DNA from: CAYMSF01 sp964392985
GTDB lineage: Bacteria; Verrucomicrobiota; Lentisphaeria; Victivallales; Victivallaceae
DNA length: 64,000 nucleotides
Reading direction: 5' to 3'
NCBI GenBank assembly: GCA_964392985.1
Contig: CAYMSF010000018.1
Span: forward strand, 5,305-69,304
Shown here one piece after another: positions 53,753 to 63,287 of this stretch. A program made the translations under genes and the position numbers. Position 1 is the first letter of the stretch. Every line of letters begins with the position of its first letter. The notes under the pieces were generated by a model that was given only the letters and a program-made list of their open reading frames with translations, was not told where the DNA came from and did no database searches.

Positions 53753-56689
53753 CTATTTTTTGGTTTTCTGATTGACCAGTTTCATCGCCGCTTTTTTTAC
53801 CATGAAATTGTCTGATTTAAGCAACGGGTCAAGCCGTTGCGATTCATCAAAACACCCCATTGCCTGCAATTCACGAACCCCGGCATACTGCAGTTGGTAG
53901 TCTTCTCTGGATTTTGGCGCTTTTGTCGTGGCAAGATGGTTGCGAATAGCCTGAACAGCATCCGCGCCACCCAGTTTGCCCAGCGCCTGATAAAGCAGCG
54001 TAATGTCTGCATGATAGATAAATTTAATTTTTTTGGTGTCTGCCAGAAGTGCCGCGATGCGCTTTTCTGCTCCTGGAGCATCAGCATACGTCAACGCTAT
54101 TGCGGCCACGACACAAAGCGAACTGGAACGGTCGCCAAGACGGGGACCGTTAGTGCGCTCGTCCACAGTTTTTTCAAGAACAGCAATAAGCTCTGGAGGC
54201 GCGTTCTTTTGCATTGCCGCTGCTACCGCGCCACAAAACAATTTTTTTTGATCTTTTTCCGTGGCAGCGAAAGCTTTCCAATCCGGACCCGCATCCTTTG
54301 GCAGTTGTGACAATCGCCACATTGCCAATCCATTTTGCTCGCCACCCAGTTTTTTAAGCAGCTCCTCTGCCGGCAGTTGCAGTAACTTTTCCGGCGGAGC
54401 GGTGGGCAGAATGCCTCTTTCACCAAGCATTTTCTGCAATTCCGCCACATTTATTGCTGAGGGAGATTTACCACTCTTAACTGCCAGGGCCGCGGCCAGA
54501 CCGCAAATCTCGCCAAGTTGTTGTATATCCCGTTTCATGCGCACAAGAGATGCCAGATCGTAATCAACGGAGAAAGCGCGGCAAGCTATCAATACGCCTT
54601 CAATGCCTTCCGGGTACAAAGACCGGTAGGGAACTTCACTGGTACGGACATAGGTAAACAGACCAAACATAACCACCCAGCGCCGTATCCATTCATTTTC
54701 AAGCGCAAAAAAACCGCCGCGATCGTAATTGCATGACATAGAACAAACTTTGTCCGGCCAACTTTTTCCTTCCGCAAAATCAGCCGCCGTCAAAATAACA
54801 GGACCTTGTATTGAACGTCCCTGACGGATTCCCAGCAGGGGCGCCAAAGTACAGAAATGTTTTTCAGCAGTAAAGGGTCCATGCTTCAACAACTCGGCCC
54901 TGGCGCTGAAGTGTGCGCGGGAATAATCCATAGTGTCCGTCTGATCAACATAACCCATCGCGTTATTGGCGCCACTCAAGTAGTAACCGGTTTTCCCTTT
55001 TTTTACTTCTGCCGGCAAATAGCCGTAGAACAGCATAAAACCATCGCTATCCCGTCCCATGGAAAATTTAGCTCCTGCCGCAGCAGCCAGATCGCCATCA
55101 CCAGTACCGTCAATAGCAACACGACAGGGGTAAATGTGATAACCGTCTTCAGCTGCAACGACTACCGCAGTTACCGCGTTACCTTTCTTGATTGCCCCGA
55201 ATACTCTGCCCTGCACTCCGAATTTAACACCGGCAGATTCCAGTTCCCGCCAAATGGTATCAGCTTTAGCGACAGGATGCGGACCTCCGGCAGCACCGGT
55301 AATATTTTGAGCTTTCTGAGTCTTCGCGTCCATCTCTTTCTGTAAACCGGCATTTAAGCCATGATAATAGCCGAACACTCTGCCTGCCGTCCCGGTTCCA
55401 CCCGGCAACCACAGCGCGTCAACAACTGTAACTTTTGCCCCTTGTTGCGCAGCCACCAGAGCGGCCAAACTCCCACCGGTACCGCAACCAGCCACTACCA
55501 CATCCGATGGGTCATGCCATTTAACAATCGCCGGCGGAAGCATCGCTGGCGGAAATTGGCGTTCAACGGCCGTGGTTAATTCATTCGCTGTTACTGTTTT
55601 TACTTCTGCTGGTGTCACATTCAACGGCAAAGGACGTTGCGGCAATTTCGCGAAAACCCTATTGAGAAAATCGTTCGCGACTTGCTTGTCGGCAAGGATT
55701 TTGCTGCCGTCAACGACTGGCGTAATTCCGGTATTATCAAGCGCGCTGAAAACAGCAGGACTGACTGGCGAAAAATCACCTTTATAATCCGGAGAAATGT
55801 CTACCAGCAATGCTCTGGCAAAATTCGGCTCTTTCTTCTTCAGATATTCCATCAATGCCATAACCCGGTGATAAGTTTCCGCGGCGGCGGGTATTTTTTC
55901 CGTGCCGGGAGAAGACGGTAACAGCGCGAAATCAATAATATATTCATCCGGCCACATGGCAGGTTTAATCCCAATCTGATTATTTAAAAATTGAAGCGAT
56001 TCAGGAACCGTAATCTTCTGCGGCAGACCGTTCACAGATATTGTATGCACATATATGCGCCGGGTCAGCGTTGATGGCGGCGGCACAGGCAAACCACAAG
56101 CCTGATATGAGAAAGAAAGTCCCTGACTGGCATCTACAACTTGCGGAGCGGTGACCAGTTGCCGTCCACTCTTTCCAACGATTTCAACCCCGGCGAGTTT
56201 GCCGTCTGCGCCTGCTACCGGTCTGACTGGCAGTATGCATACCAGACAGGAGACCCCGGCGGATTCGACCAGGCGATCTACGGCGAGAGTCGTGATATAG
56301 GGGTCAAATTTTCCATCTTTATAACCGCCCAGCGGTGCGCAGATTGCCGCAAGTTCTTTTGCAAACCACCCATCCGGAAACTGCATATTCCACTGTGCGG
56401 ATACTTCCGTAGCGAGCACCGGTCCGGATTCCAGCAGCAGAACTCTCTTTTTCATCTGTGCCGCCTGTTTTGCTATCGCCACGCCCGGCAGTGTTGCGCC
56501 GATAACGATAAGATCACCATCCCATGCCTTAACTGATGTTTTTCCGGCCAGCAATCCGGTTTCCGGTACTCCTTTCAGTTCCGCAGCATAAACAGAATTA
56601 GATGAAAGAATAGTCATTACGACCAGCAACGCGAGTTGTTGCTTGAGAAATTTACCGTGAAAACCGAAACCTTTTTCTTTGATAGACAT
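53753..56689 (-). CDS. Exported FAD-dependent oxidoreductase with two FAD modules
   Basis: A 978-residue protein with a signal peptide (residues 1-36, VYA-AEL). Two FAD_oxidored-type modules: the first starts LIVIGATLPGVAIAKQAA near 60, the second VVVAGCGTGGSLAALVAAQQ near 397 with LPGGTGTAGRVFG; DGTGDGDLAAAAGAKFSMGR near 540 is the second FAD contact. The tail (about 790-978) is helical and HEAT-like. Relatives are abundant in Lentisphaerota and Planctomycetes and may oxidise sugar or steroid-type alcohols; the substrate is unknown. The export of a FAD enzyme implies Tat-independent folding outside or a sec-exported apo form; no twin-arginine motif is seen. First gene of a run with a lipoprotein and a UroD-like protein. 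Confidence 0.75.
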   Translation of the reverse strand: MSIKEKGFGFHGKFLKQQLALLVVMTILSSNSVYAAELKGVPETGLLAGKTSVKAWDGDLIVIGATLPGVAIAKQAAQMKKRVLLLESGPVLATEVSAQWNMQFPDGWFAKELAAICAPLGGYKDGKFDPYITTLAVDRLVESAGVSCLVCILPVRPVAGADGKLAGVEIVGKSGRQLVTAPQVVDASQGLSFSYQACGLPVPPPSTLTRRIYVHTISVNGLPQKITVPESLQFLNNQIGIKPAMWPDEYIIDFALLPSSPGTEKIPAAAETYHRVMALMEYLKKKEPNFARALLVDISPDYKGDFSPVSPAVFSALDNTGITPVVDGSKILADKQVANDFLNRVFAKLPQRPLPLNVTPAEVKTVTANELTTAVERQFPPAMLPPAIVKWHDPSDVVVAGCGTGGSLAALVAAQQGAKVTVVDALWLPGGTGTAGRVFGYYHGLNAGLQKEMDAKTQKAQNITGAAGGPHPVAKADTIWRELESAGVKFGVQGRVFGAIKKGNAVTAVVVAAEDGYHIYPCRVAIDGTGDGDLAAAAGAKFSMGRDSDGFMLFYGYLPAEVKKGKTGYYLSGANNAMGYVDQTDTMDYSRAHFSARAELLKHGPFTAEKHFCTLAPLLGIRQGRSIQGPVILTAADFAEGKSWPDKVCSMSCNYDRGGFFALENEWIRRWVVMFGLFTYVRTSEVPYRSLYPEGIEGVLIACRAFSVDYDLASLVRMKRDIQQLGEICGLAAALAVKSGKSPSAINVAELQKMLGERGILPTAPPEKLLQLPAEELLKKLGGEQNGLAMWRLSQLPKDAGPDWKAFAATEKDQKKLFCGAVAAAMQKNAPPELIAVLEKTVDERTNGPRLGDRSSSLCVVAAIALTYADAPGAEKRIAALLADTKKIKFIYHADITLLYQALGKLGGADAVQAIRNHLATTKAPKSREDYQLQYAGVRELQAMGCFDESQRLDPLLKSDNFMVKKAAMKLVNQKTKK

Positions 56690-56908
56690 AATTGGATTTC
56701 CGTATTTAGTTTTTAAAGATCTAATCTGCCATATATTAATTCAGTTGCTGTTGAAACTCTTGCAAAAAATACATTTAATATTGTTTAATGGCTTTGGCAA
56801 GAATTTTCTTAACATGAATATATATCCAAATATAAACAATTGTTAAGATAATATCTCAAAATTGATATGGCAAATTTACTTATTTACATTTATCAATAAC
56901 AATGCCGA

Positions 56909-57742
56909 TTAAAAATAAAAGAATCCGTCATGTCTTATCCACAAACTATTGTCGTTGCGAGCCGCAGTTCTGTCAACCCAAGGACCGTAAATTTTGCTGC
57001 CGGGATTATTCAATAATTGCATCGCCGCTTGTTCACCCTTGGCGCCACCATTTGCTCGCGCTCCAACAACATGACCGTCAACGAAAACGGCGTTGCATTC
57101 AGTATATCCAAGATGTGCCGGCCATGCAACCGGACCGCCTGCCGAGTTAGTGTAAGAGTTGTTGACTCTGTGATAACCCACGGGATTCATATTTCCGGCC
57201 TCACGATTTTGTCTGGCAGTTTCCACAAACATTACAGTGCGTGACGATTGACGGCAAAGTGACAACTTGATTGCAGGCTGCCCCCTGACTACAGGCGCGA
57301 CTGGAGACAGATACATAAAATTGTAGCCGTAATCACATGACGACCAGTCCGTAGAAGTTATGCTATTAGTACTCCCCGAACTGGTATTTTCCCAAAAATC
57401 CTTGTAGTACTCGTTACCGTTGGCAAGTCTTCGCGTTCTCGCAGGACAGGTAAGTTGTTTTTTCGTTACATATTTTCCATGGTATAATACTGCCGGCCAA
57501 AAAGGTGCAACTCCAATATAACTGTCTGGCACAAAGTAATCGTTATTACCCGAAAGATAATTATGCATTGCCAGGCCGAGTTGTTTAAAATTGTTTTTGC
57601 AACTGATGCTTCTTGCCGACTCTCTGGCTTTATTGAGTGCCGGCAGCAGCATGGATGCGAGGATGGCTATGATCGCGATCACGACCAGCAATTCGATTAA
57701 TGTGAAATTCCGGCTTTGACCCTTTTTTCCTTTTTGTTTCAT
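56909..57742 (-). CDS. Pseudopilin-like protein
   Basis: A 277-residue protein with the same leader as the one at 33502: MKQKGKKGQSRN then FTLIELLVVIAIIAILASML at 13-32, Glu at mature position 5, Asn in place of Gly before the cut. ALNKARESARSISCKNNFKQ follows. The tail carries HLGYTECNAVFVDGH, a variant of the H-X9-DG motif with 11 residues between His and DG. AGGAG precedes the ATG; a good promoter is 55 bases upstream. The FAD-dependent oxidoreductase follows after 219 AT-rich bases. Confidence 0.85.
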   Translation of the reverse strand: MKQKGKKGQSRNFTLIELLVVIAIIAILASMLLPALNKARESARSISCKNNFKQLGLAMHNYLSGNNDYFVPDSYIGVAPFWPAVLYHGKYVTKKQLTCPARTRRLANGNEYYKDFWENTSSGSTNSITSTDWSSCDYGYNFMYLSPVAPVVRGQPAIKLSLCRQSSRTVMFVETARQNREAGNMNPVGYHRVNNSYTNSAGGPVAWPAHLGYTECNAVFVDGHVVGARANGGAKGEQAAMQLLNNPGSKIYGPWVDRTAARNDNSLWIRHDGFFYF

Positions 57743-58114
57743 TTTCAGCTCCTGTTTTTTGTTTATAAAAATGTAATTACAACACGCATAATTACAAGTA
57801 TATCATGAAAATTGATAAATGTCTATGTATAAAAATCCAAATTTTGTGTACTATAATCTAAAATCGGACAATTTTAATGTATGTTAATCCCCAAACAATG
57901 CAATTGTTCAATAAAACTCTGTGATTTAACTTAACACTCGCAAATAAATGTGTGGTTTTATATCTTTTTTAGTCTTGCATCAAATCGTGACGTGCTGCAA
58001 ATTTATTTATTTACATTTTGATTATTTATTGTAAATAGACAAGTATGATTGCGTATTCATTCAATATTCAGTAAAAACAGAGATTTCCCAATGTCCGATA
58101 TGCCAGATTATTAA
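57743..58114. other. AT-rich intergenic region with pseudopilin promoter
   Basis: 372 bases between the stop of a UroD-like gene and the pseudopilin start. It holds the promoter at 57797-57825; otherwise only AT-rich DNA, with a TTTACATTTT/TATTGTAAAT-type imperfect repeat around 58010-58036. No coding potential is seen. Confidence 0.5.
57797..57825 (-). promoter_or_regulatory. Sigma-70-type promoter of the second pseudopilin
   Basis: On the minus strand TAGACA (57820-57825) and TATACT (57797-57802) are 17 bases apart, 55 bases before the start codon. Confidence 0.6.
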
Positions 58115-59380
58115 TTATATTTGTGTGTTTGAATCAATCTTTAATCGTCGCACTTCATCAAACATAGCAATGATATTTTCCGGCGGTACATCAGCCATGA
58201 TGTTATGCACTTGTTGGAATACGAAGCCGCCACCGGGCGCAAAGTTTCCAGCCAACAATCGCACATTAGCGCGAACCTCTTCGGGCGTTCCATGTGAAAG
58301 TATATGGCGGGTATCGCATCCACCGCCCCAGAAAGTAAACCGTTTGCCGTATTTTGCCTTCAACACTGCCGGGTCCATTCCGGAACAGGTAATTTGAACC
58401 GGATTCATCATGTCTAATCCGGCATCGATAAAATCTTCGATGAACGGTTCAACCGCGCCACATGAATGCATCTGTATCCGCAGATGAGGCGCGCGCGCCT
58501 TCACAAATCGCCACATTCTGGCATGATACGGCTTAAATATATCCCGGTACATTTGCGGTGAAATAAGCGGTCCGTTCTGACCGCCAAGATCATCACCGAA
58601 CAGAATAATGTCAATGTATTCTCCAACTGCTGCAAGCCATTTTTCAAGACGGGCAAGATAAAACGAACACAGCGCTTCTGAAAGTCTCCGGCATGCTTCA
58701 GGGTATAACGCCAGATAGGTAAAATAATTATCGATGCGATAAAAAAATTGCGGAACTTCAAAAAGATTCCCGCCAAAGATTCCCAGAATCGCCTTATCCG
58801 TTGCATTACGCAGCGTTTTTGCGCCGGTAGCAAGTTCTTCAAGTCCTGTTTGGGTAAGCGCCAAATGTGCCCCCGGCACCGATACCGCTGACCACATCAT
58901 GTGAGAAAAAGCAAAATCCAAGTCAGAAAAATCCTGTTCTTCAATGTTTTTATCTTCATAGGGGAAATTAATTTGTTCAAAGTACAGACATCCGTTAGTC
59001 TGCACTGCCAGCGGTGTGCCGTCATTTGCCAACAGATACCAGTCATCGACTTTTTTTTCGATATTGATATACGCCGGTATTTTGCATGTTGTCCCGTCGG
59101 GAAGAGTCCATGGTTTCCAATCTTCGTCATTTTTCAGAAATGCGCGACCCAGTTCAATCACGTCCGCACCCAGCGCGTCGGCTACTTCCGGTTCGACAAC
59201 AGCAAGTTGTTGAATCATGTCATACACATAAATGTCGCCGGTCGTAATTCCCATAGCTTTTTTTAATTTTGCGTAGGCGATTGCAGAAATGGTTGAAGAC
59301 CGGTGTCCACCAAAATCAATTGGAATCCTGTCGGTCGGTTCATGCGATATGCTGCGTAAAACTCTTTCCCGTGAATTCAT
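58115..59380 (-). CDS. UroD-like methyltransferase family protein
   Basis: A 421-residue protein of the MtaA/UroD-like superfamily. Start at 59380 (MNSRERVLRSISHEPTDRIP) after GGAG. The zinc-site His and Cys are in IQMHSCGAVEPFIEDFIDAG near 315, the third ligand in WGGGCDTRHILSHGTPEEV near 365; FVFQQVHNIMADVPPENIIA closes the barrel. This matches the methyltransferase/methyl-group-handling branch more than heme-pathway HemE. No corrinoid protein gene is near. It follows the FAD-dependent oxidoreductase gene on the same strand after 383 bases, repeating the pairing seen at 51237-56689. Confidence 0.75.
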   Translation of the reverse strand: MNSRERVLRSISHEPTDRIPIDFGGHRSSTISAIAYAKLKKAMGITTGDIYVYDMIQQLAVVEPEVADALGADVIELGRAFLKNDEDWKPWTLPDGTTCKIPAYINIEKKVDDWYLLANDGTPLAVQTNGCLYFEQINFPYEDKNIEEQDFSDLDFAFSHMMWSAVSVPGAHLALTQTGLEELATGAKTLRNATDKAILGIFGGNLFEVPQFFYRIDNYFTYLALYPEACRRLSEALCSFYLARLEKWLAAVGEYIDIILFGDDLGGQNGPLISPQMYRDIFKPYHARMWRFVKARAPHLRIQMHSCGAVEPFIEDFIDAGLDMMNPVQITCSGMDPAVLKAKYGKRFTFWGGGCDTRHILSHGTPEEVRANVRLLAGNFAPGGGFVFQQVHNIMADVPPENIIAMFDEVRRLKIDSNTQI

Positions 59381-59763
59381 ATCAGGCTCCAATATTTTGT
59401 TACAAGGCATTCATTAAAATCAATAAATGTTTTACTTATTCGTATTAAACAACAGCCTTTTTAAAATCCCGGCATGTTCATCACGATTCGGTTCCGCCAG
59501 TCAAGTACCGTCTCCGAATTCCACTCTTCTTGGCCGCTCTGTCTGCACCCGTGCACCTCTTGCAGAGTCATAATCCACCGTCACTTTGTCATAAATAACA
59601 GAATAATAGAAATTATAAGATTATGGATAAATATTGTATGAGATGTGTTCCAGCTCTTGCAACAGTCGCCATAAGGTTAATTTATGTTTCATTTAATTAT
59701 GATTAAGTGCTTATTTGTCAATGCATTTGCCAGAAAACGCGATCTATAAAACTGAAAATTCGT
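59381..59763. other. Intergenic region with a GC-richer island and a repeat
   Basis: A 383-base gap between two minus-strand genes. Bases about 59467-59590 are clearly richer in G and C than their flanks and can form a nested hairpin (CTCTG/CAGAG at 59537-59567 with TGCA/TGCA inside). On the minus strand a 36-codon frame runs through it (MTLQEVHGCRQSGQEEWNSE onward, ending MNMPGF), without a ribosome binding site; it may be a gene remnant. Copy 2 of the conserved element is at 59665-59713. Confidence 0.4.
59665..59713 (+). repeat. Conserved non-coding element, copy 2
   Basis: GTCGCCATAAGG to TTATGATTAAGTGCTTA, 49 bases, near-identical to 16252-16301. Here it lies between the stop of the FAD-dependent oxidoreductase gene (59764) and the start of the UroD-like gene (59380), so it is not in a matching promoter position. 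Confidence 0.7.
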
Positions 59764-61092
59764 TTAAATAATACAGGAACCACCCTGACTGAGAGTTTGC
59801 CGGATTTTTGATGCGGAAATTTCCGGAATAGTTTTCCCTGATTCGATGGCAAGGGCGGCAGCAACACCAGCGGCCTCGCCGGTCTGGTTCATATTGACCA
59901 TTACCCGTGCTCCGCCAAAGGCTTCTTGATCGGCATCCAGCATCCGTCCAGCGGCAATGACATTTCCCGCATGTTCAGGAATCAGGCAGCGTAGTGGGAT
60001 TTGATAGAACGCCGGATCTTTTTCTATCGGATCACGCCAGCGGCGTTCTTCCTGCGGCTGTCCGGGACAGGAATAAGTTTCGCGACCGTCAAGATAACGG
60101 AAGATGATACCGGGGCGGTCAGGCTGATGAATATCAACGCGGTATGTGCCGTTGGCAATGGCATCGTCAAAACGAACTCCATTGAGCAGGTCATGACCTG
60201 TCAATGTGTAGAGTGCCTGGATGTGACGTGTTTCACGAATGCCGGTCATTGATGGTAACGCTTGCAACGTAATCCCGGGGATATCATATTTATCGCGGAG
60301 AATATCCGTAATAATCCGCACTTGACGGCGCCCTTCGATTTCGGCGGCAGTAAGACCGGCGCCATCGGCACAGTTACAATTAAAAATACGAGTTCCTGCC
60401 AGCATATAAATATCGCTGCAGGGAACATTCGCCCCCCAGATAAAGCCTTGTGGAAGATTGTATTCCACGCCATATTTTCGCAGCGCAGATCCCAGGTCAA
60501 ATCCTTCCGGAAACTTCCAGCCACTGAAACGGGCGCAAGTGGTTGAAGGCTGTGGAGCTGTCGGCTGACGGAGTGAATAACCCGCCCTGGCACAGAGGTC
60601 GGCATCGCCAGAGGCATCAATCAGATAATCCGCCAGAATCACGCCACACCCTGATTTGTTTTCAACAACAATTCCAGCCAGTCTGCCGTCTTCGTAATAT
60701 GGTGCAGTAAAAACTGTATGCAATAATGGTTTAACTCCAGCTTCAATAATTATCCTATCCAGTTCAATTGCCAGCTCTTCGGTATTTAAAACAAAATCCT
60801 CATAAAGCGAGTCCACGCCCCGCCGCCGTTGCAACCGCTCGATTACTTCCTGCGTCAAACCGGCAATTATCCTGTTTTTGTGCGTGGTGTCATTAAGGCT
60901 GTGCCAGATGCTTACCATACCGGAAACCGCCACCCCGCCGAAACGGTTCTGCTTTTCCACAATCATCACTTCAGCGCCAAGGCGGGCGGCTCTAACCGCA
61001 GCAAACACGCCGGTACAACTGCCACCGATTACACAAATGCCGGTTTTGCCGATGACTGGAACCTTACGAGCAGGGATGATTACTTCATGCAT
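59764..61092 (-). CDS. FAD-dependent oxidoreductase
   Basis: A 442-residue cytoplasmic FAD_oxidored-family flavoprotein. The dinucleotide site is ICVIGGSCTGVFAAVRAARL near 18 with IVEKQNRFGGVAVSG; LIDASGDADLCARAGYSLRQ near 185 is the second FAD contact and VIAAGRMLDADQEAFGGARV near 385 the third. No signal peptide, unlike the relative at 53753. The substrate is unknown. It is preceded by the divergent-type AraC gene at 61247 on the same strand and followed by the UroD-like gene, so the AraC may regulate all three. Confidence 0.8.
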   Translation of the reverse strand: MHEVIIPARKVPVIGKTGICVIGGSCTGVFAAVRAARLGAEVMIVEKQNRFGGVAVSGMVSIWHSLNDTTHKNRIIAGLTQEVIERLQRRRGVDSLYEDFVLNTEELAIELDRIIIEAGVKPLLHTVFTAPYYEDGRLAGIVVENKSGCGVILADYLIDASGDADLCARAGYSLRQPTAPQPSTTCARFSGWKFPEGFDLGSALRKYGVEYNLPQGFIWGANVPCSDIYMLAGTRIFNCNCADGAGLTAAEIEGRRQVRIITDILRDKYDIPGITLQALPSMTGIRETRHIQALYTLTGHDLLNGVRFDDAIANGTYRVDIHQPDRPGIIFRYLDGRETYSCPGQPQEERRWRDPIEKDPAFYQIPLRCLIPEHAGNVIAAGRMLDADQEAFGGARVMVNMNQTGEAAGVAAALAIESGKTIPEISASKIRQTLSQGGSCII

Positions 61093-61246
61093 AATTAGAT
61101 GACCTTGTCTTTTATGGATTGTATAAATAAAATTTGAATAACACAGTAGTTTTCAAAGCATATTATAACAGATTTGACTATATTTGTCAACCGTCATTCG
61201 ATTAATCCCAATAACTTAATTTCTGACGGGATGGCAATGGGAAAAA

Positions 61247-62146
61247 TCAATCATCTGGTGAAATATTACTATTCCGCCATCCGGTGGGAGACACGCCGTA
61301 AAACTCCAGAAACTGACGATTGAAGTTGGAAAGTGTAACATACCCGGAAGACATGGCAATATCCAGAACGGACCGAGTGCTGTTGCGCAACAGTACCGCC
61401 GCGGCTTTCATCCTTAATCTTTTGATATATACCTGGGGCGCGCAACCAACAGCTTTGTGAAATAATTTTCTAAAGTTAGATTCACTCGAATGACACAAGG
61501 TAGAAATTTTTTTCATGGATATCTGCCGGTTGAAATTGGCGGCAATATATTCAAGCGCCGGGGTTATGCGTTTCAAGTTTTCTTGTAAGTCTGGAATTAT
61601 GGCCTCCGGCTGTCTGCCTGCAGTAATCCGGTGCAGTTTAATCATCAGACTCCAAACCAGTGACCTGACCATGGATTTATATCCGGTTTTGCGCTCGGCG
61701 ACCTCTTCAATTATCATTTTTATAATAATACAAATTTCCGGATATCTGTTGCAGTTAATGATGTTTTCAAATCCGCTTCCACACAGTGAATCAGCCTCAA
61801 GATAACGTTCTTCCGGACCGGCATAAACCGACAGTAACGCGATTTGATCAAAATTGATAAACCCCCAGCTCGTCATGCCACCGGGATTGGCGGCAGTTAT
61901 ATGCACCTCGCGATTATTGATGAGAACCGCATCACCCTTTTTAAAAGGGAGAATTTTGTCTTCGATGATAAATACTCCGGTTCCATCATAGCAATAACCA
62001 ATTTCAAGACAATCATGAATATGCGGTTTATCTTTCGGACTCGAGGAACGCACATTAAAATCCGGATTAGAAACCGGAAAGTCCGCATCCAGTTTTATCG
62101 GTGCATAACTGCTATCGGCAACATTTGATTTTGATTGAAAACGCAT
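61247..62146 (-). CDS. AraC family transcriptional regulator
   Basis: A 299-residue regulator with a cupin N-terminus (HIHDCLEIGYCYDGTGVFII near 42, FKKGDAVLINNREVHI near 67) and a C-terminal HTH pair (SMKKISTLCHSSESNFRKLF; SVLDIAMSSGYVTLSNFNRQ) ending GVSPTGWR. No clear ribosome binding site. It is divergent from the alcohol dehydrogenase gene at 62240 and upstream of the FAD-dependent oxidoreductase gene. Confidence 0.87.
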   Translation of the reverse strand: MRFQSKSNVADSSYAPIKLDADFPVSNPDFNVRSSSPKDKPHIHDCLEIGYCYDGTGVFIIEDKILPFKKGDAVLINNREVHITAANPGGMTSWGFINFDQIALLSVYAGPEERYLEADSLCGSGFENIINCNRYPEICIIIKMIIEEVAERKTGYKSMVRSLVWSLMIKLHRITAGRQPEAIIPDLQENLKRITPALEYIAANFNRQISMKKISTLCHSSESNFRKLFHKAVGCAPQVYIKRLRMKAAAVLLRNSTRSVLDIAMSSGYVTLSNFNRQFLEFYGVSPTGWRNSNISPDD

Positions 62147-62239
62147 ATTATTTTAATTGCTATGAGGGAGATTAATTCTTTTCAATACACTATATTCTGT
62201 TAATATGTATTATTCAACTAACAAAAGGAGTCTGATACG

Positions 62240-63172
62240 ATGAAAGCAGCGTATTTATCCCGTAACGGTTTCCAAATCAAAGATACTCCGGTTCCTGTAT
62301 GCGGATCTGACGAAATTCTCGTCAAATCTGCCGGATGCGGCATTTGCGAAGGTGATGTTTTTCAGTATAAAAACAGAGGCCAGTTGGAAGAGGAAGTTTT
62401 ATTAGGTCATGAAGGCAGTGGCACAGTAGAAGCTGTCGGAGCAAATATTAAAAATTTTAAAGTCGGCGATAATGTGACCGCGCTTGGCGGCAAGTATGCG
62501 GAATATTTTCTGGCTGAGGAATCACACCTGGCATTACTTCCCAAGAATATCGCTCCAGTATGGGCGCTAGGTGAACCGATTGCATGTTTCGTTCACGCTG
62601 CTGCCCGTTTCGGCACCCAGAAAGGTGACCGGGTTGCCATGATTGGTTGCGGATATATGGGTGCCGGATGTATAGAAATGTTAAAAGCGCAAGGCGCAGG
62701 TGAAATTGTCGCGATTGAACCTCTTGATTGGCGCAGAGCTCAGGCGAAGAAATGCGGCGCGGACAAAACTTATGATCCTACTGGTAAAAACCCGCAGGAA
62801 ATTCTTGCAGATCTTTGCGAATTTGATATTGTCATTGAAGCCACCGGAGTCGAAGGGGTCATCGAAATCTGTACCATGCTGGTTAAGCAACATGGCACAA
62901 TCGTATTGGTTGGTTATCATCAATCCAATAACGGAATGAGAACTGTTGATATGAAAACATGGAACTTCAAAGCAATTAATGTCATCAACGGTCACGTTAG
63001 AAGAAATAATGAAAAGCTGGAAGCGATGAAGTACGGCATGCAACTGCAGAGCGAAGGTAAATTATGTTTTGACGGCATGATTGAATATTACAATCTCGAC
63101 GATGTCACCACCGCGTTTGAAAATCTGGTGGCGAGAAAGTCAGGCCTGTATAAAGCAGTGCTGAAATTCTGA
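62240..63172 (+). CDS. Zinc-containing alcohol dehydrogenase (MDR family)
   Basis: A 310-residue medium-chain dehydrogenase, probably oxidising a polyol or sugar alcohol. Catalytic zinc ligands: C36 in GCGICEGDVF and H57-E58 in LLGHEGSGTVEAVG. NAD(P) fold: MIGCGYMGAGCIEMLKAQGA near 135. The four-cysteine structural zinc lobe is missing, which explains the short length. AAAGGAG lies 10 bases before the ATG. It is divergent from an AraC gene and ends in a strong terminator. Confidence 0.87.
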   Translation: MKAAYLSRNGFQIKDTPVPVCGSDEILVKSAGCGICEGDVFQYKNRGQLEEEVLLGHEGSGTVEAVGANIKNFKVGDNVTALGGKYAEYFLAEESHLALLPKNIAPVWALGEPIACFVHAAARFGTQKGDRVAMIGCGYMGAGCIEMLKAQGAGEIVAIEPLDWRRAQAKKCGADKTYDPTGKNPQEILADLCEFDIVIEATGVEGVIEICTMLVKQHGTIVLVGYHQSNNGMRTVDMKTWNFKAINVINGHVRRNNEKLEAMKYGMQLQSEGKLCFDGMIEYYNLDDVTTAFENLVARKSGLYKAVLKF

Positions 63173-63213
63173 ACCAGTACCAGATTGATGGTATAAGTAA
63201 ATCCCATAAATAA

Positions 63214-63258
63214 TTGAGCCTCTTGTGGAAAATGTTTCACAAGAGGCTCAAATTTTTT
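63214..63258. terminator. Strong, probably bidirectional terminator
   Basis: TTGAGCCTCTTGTG (63214-63227) pairs perfectly with 63238-63251 around a 10-base loop, followed by ATTTTTT on the plus strand. It sits between two convergent genes and can end both transcripts. Confidence 0.9.
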
Positions 63259-63287
63259 AGCACGTTTCGGCATTCTGGATTGAAACG

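Noticed and set aside
53837..56536. Several plus-strand frames of 90 to 162 codons
   Set aside because: Antisense to the exported FAD-dependent oxidoreductase; none shows a signal, domain or ribosome binding site.
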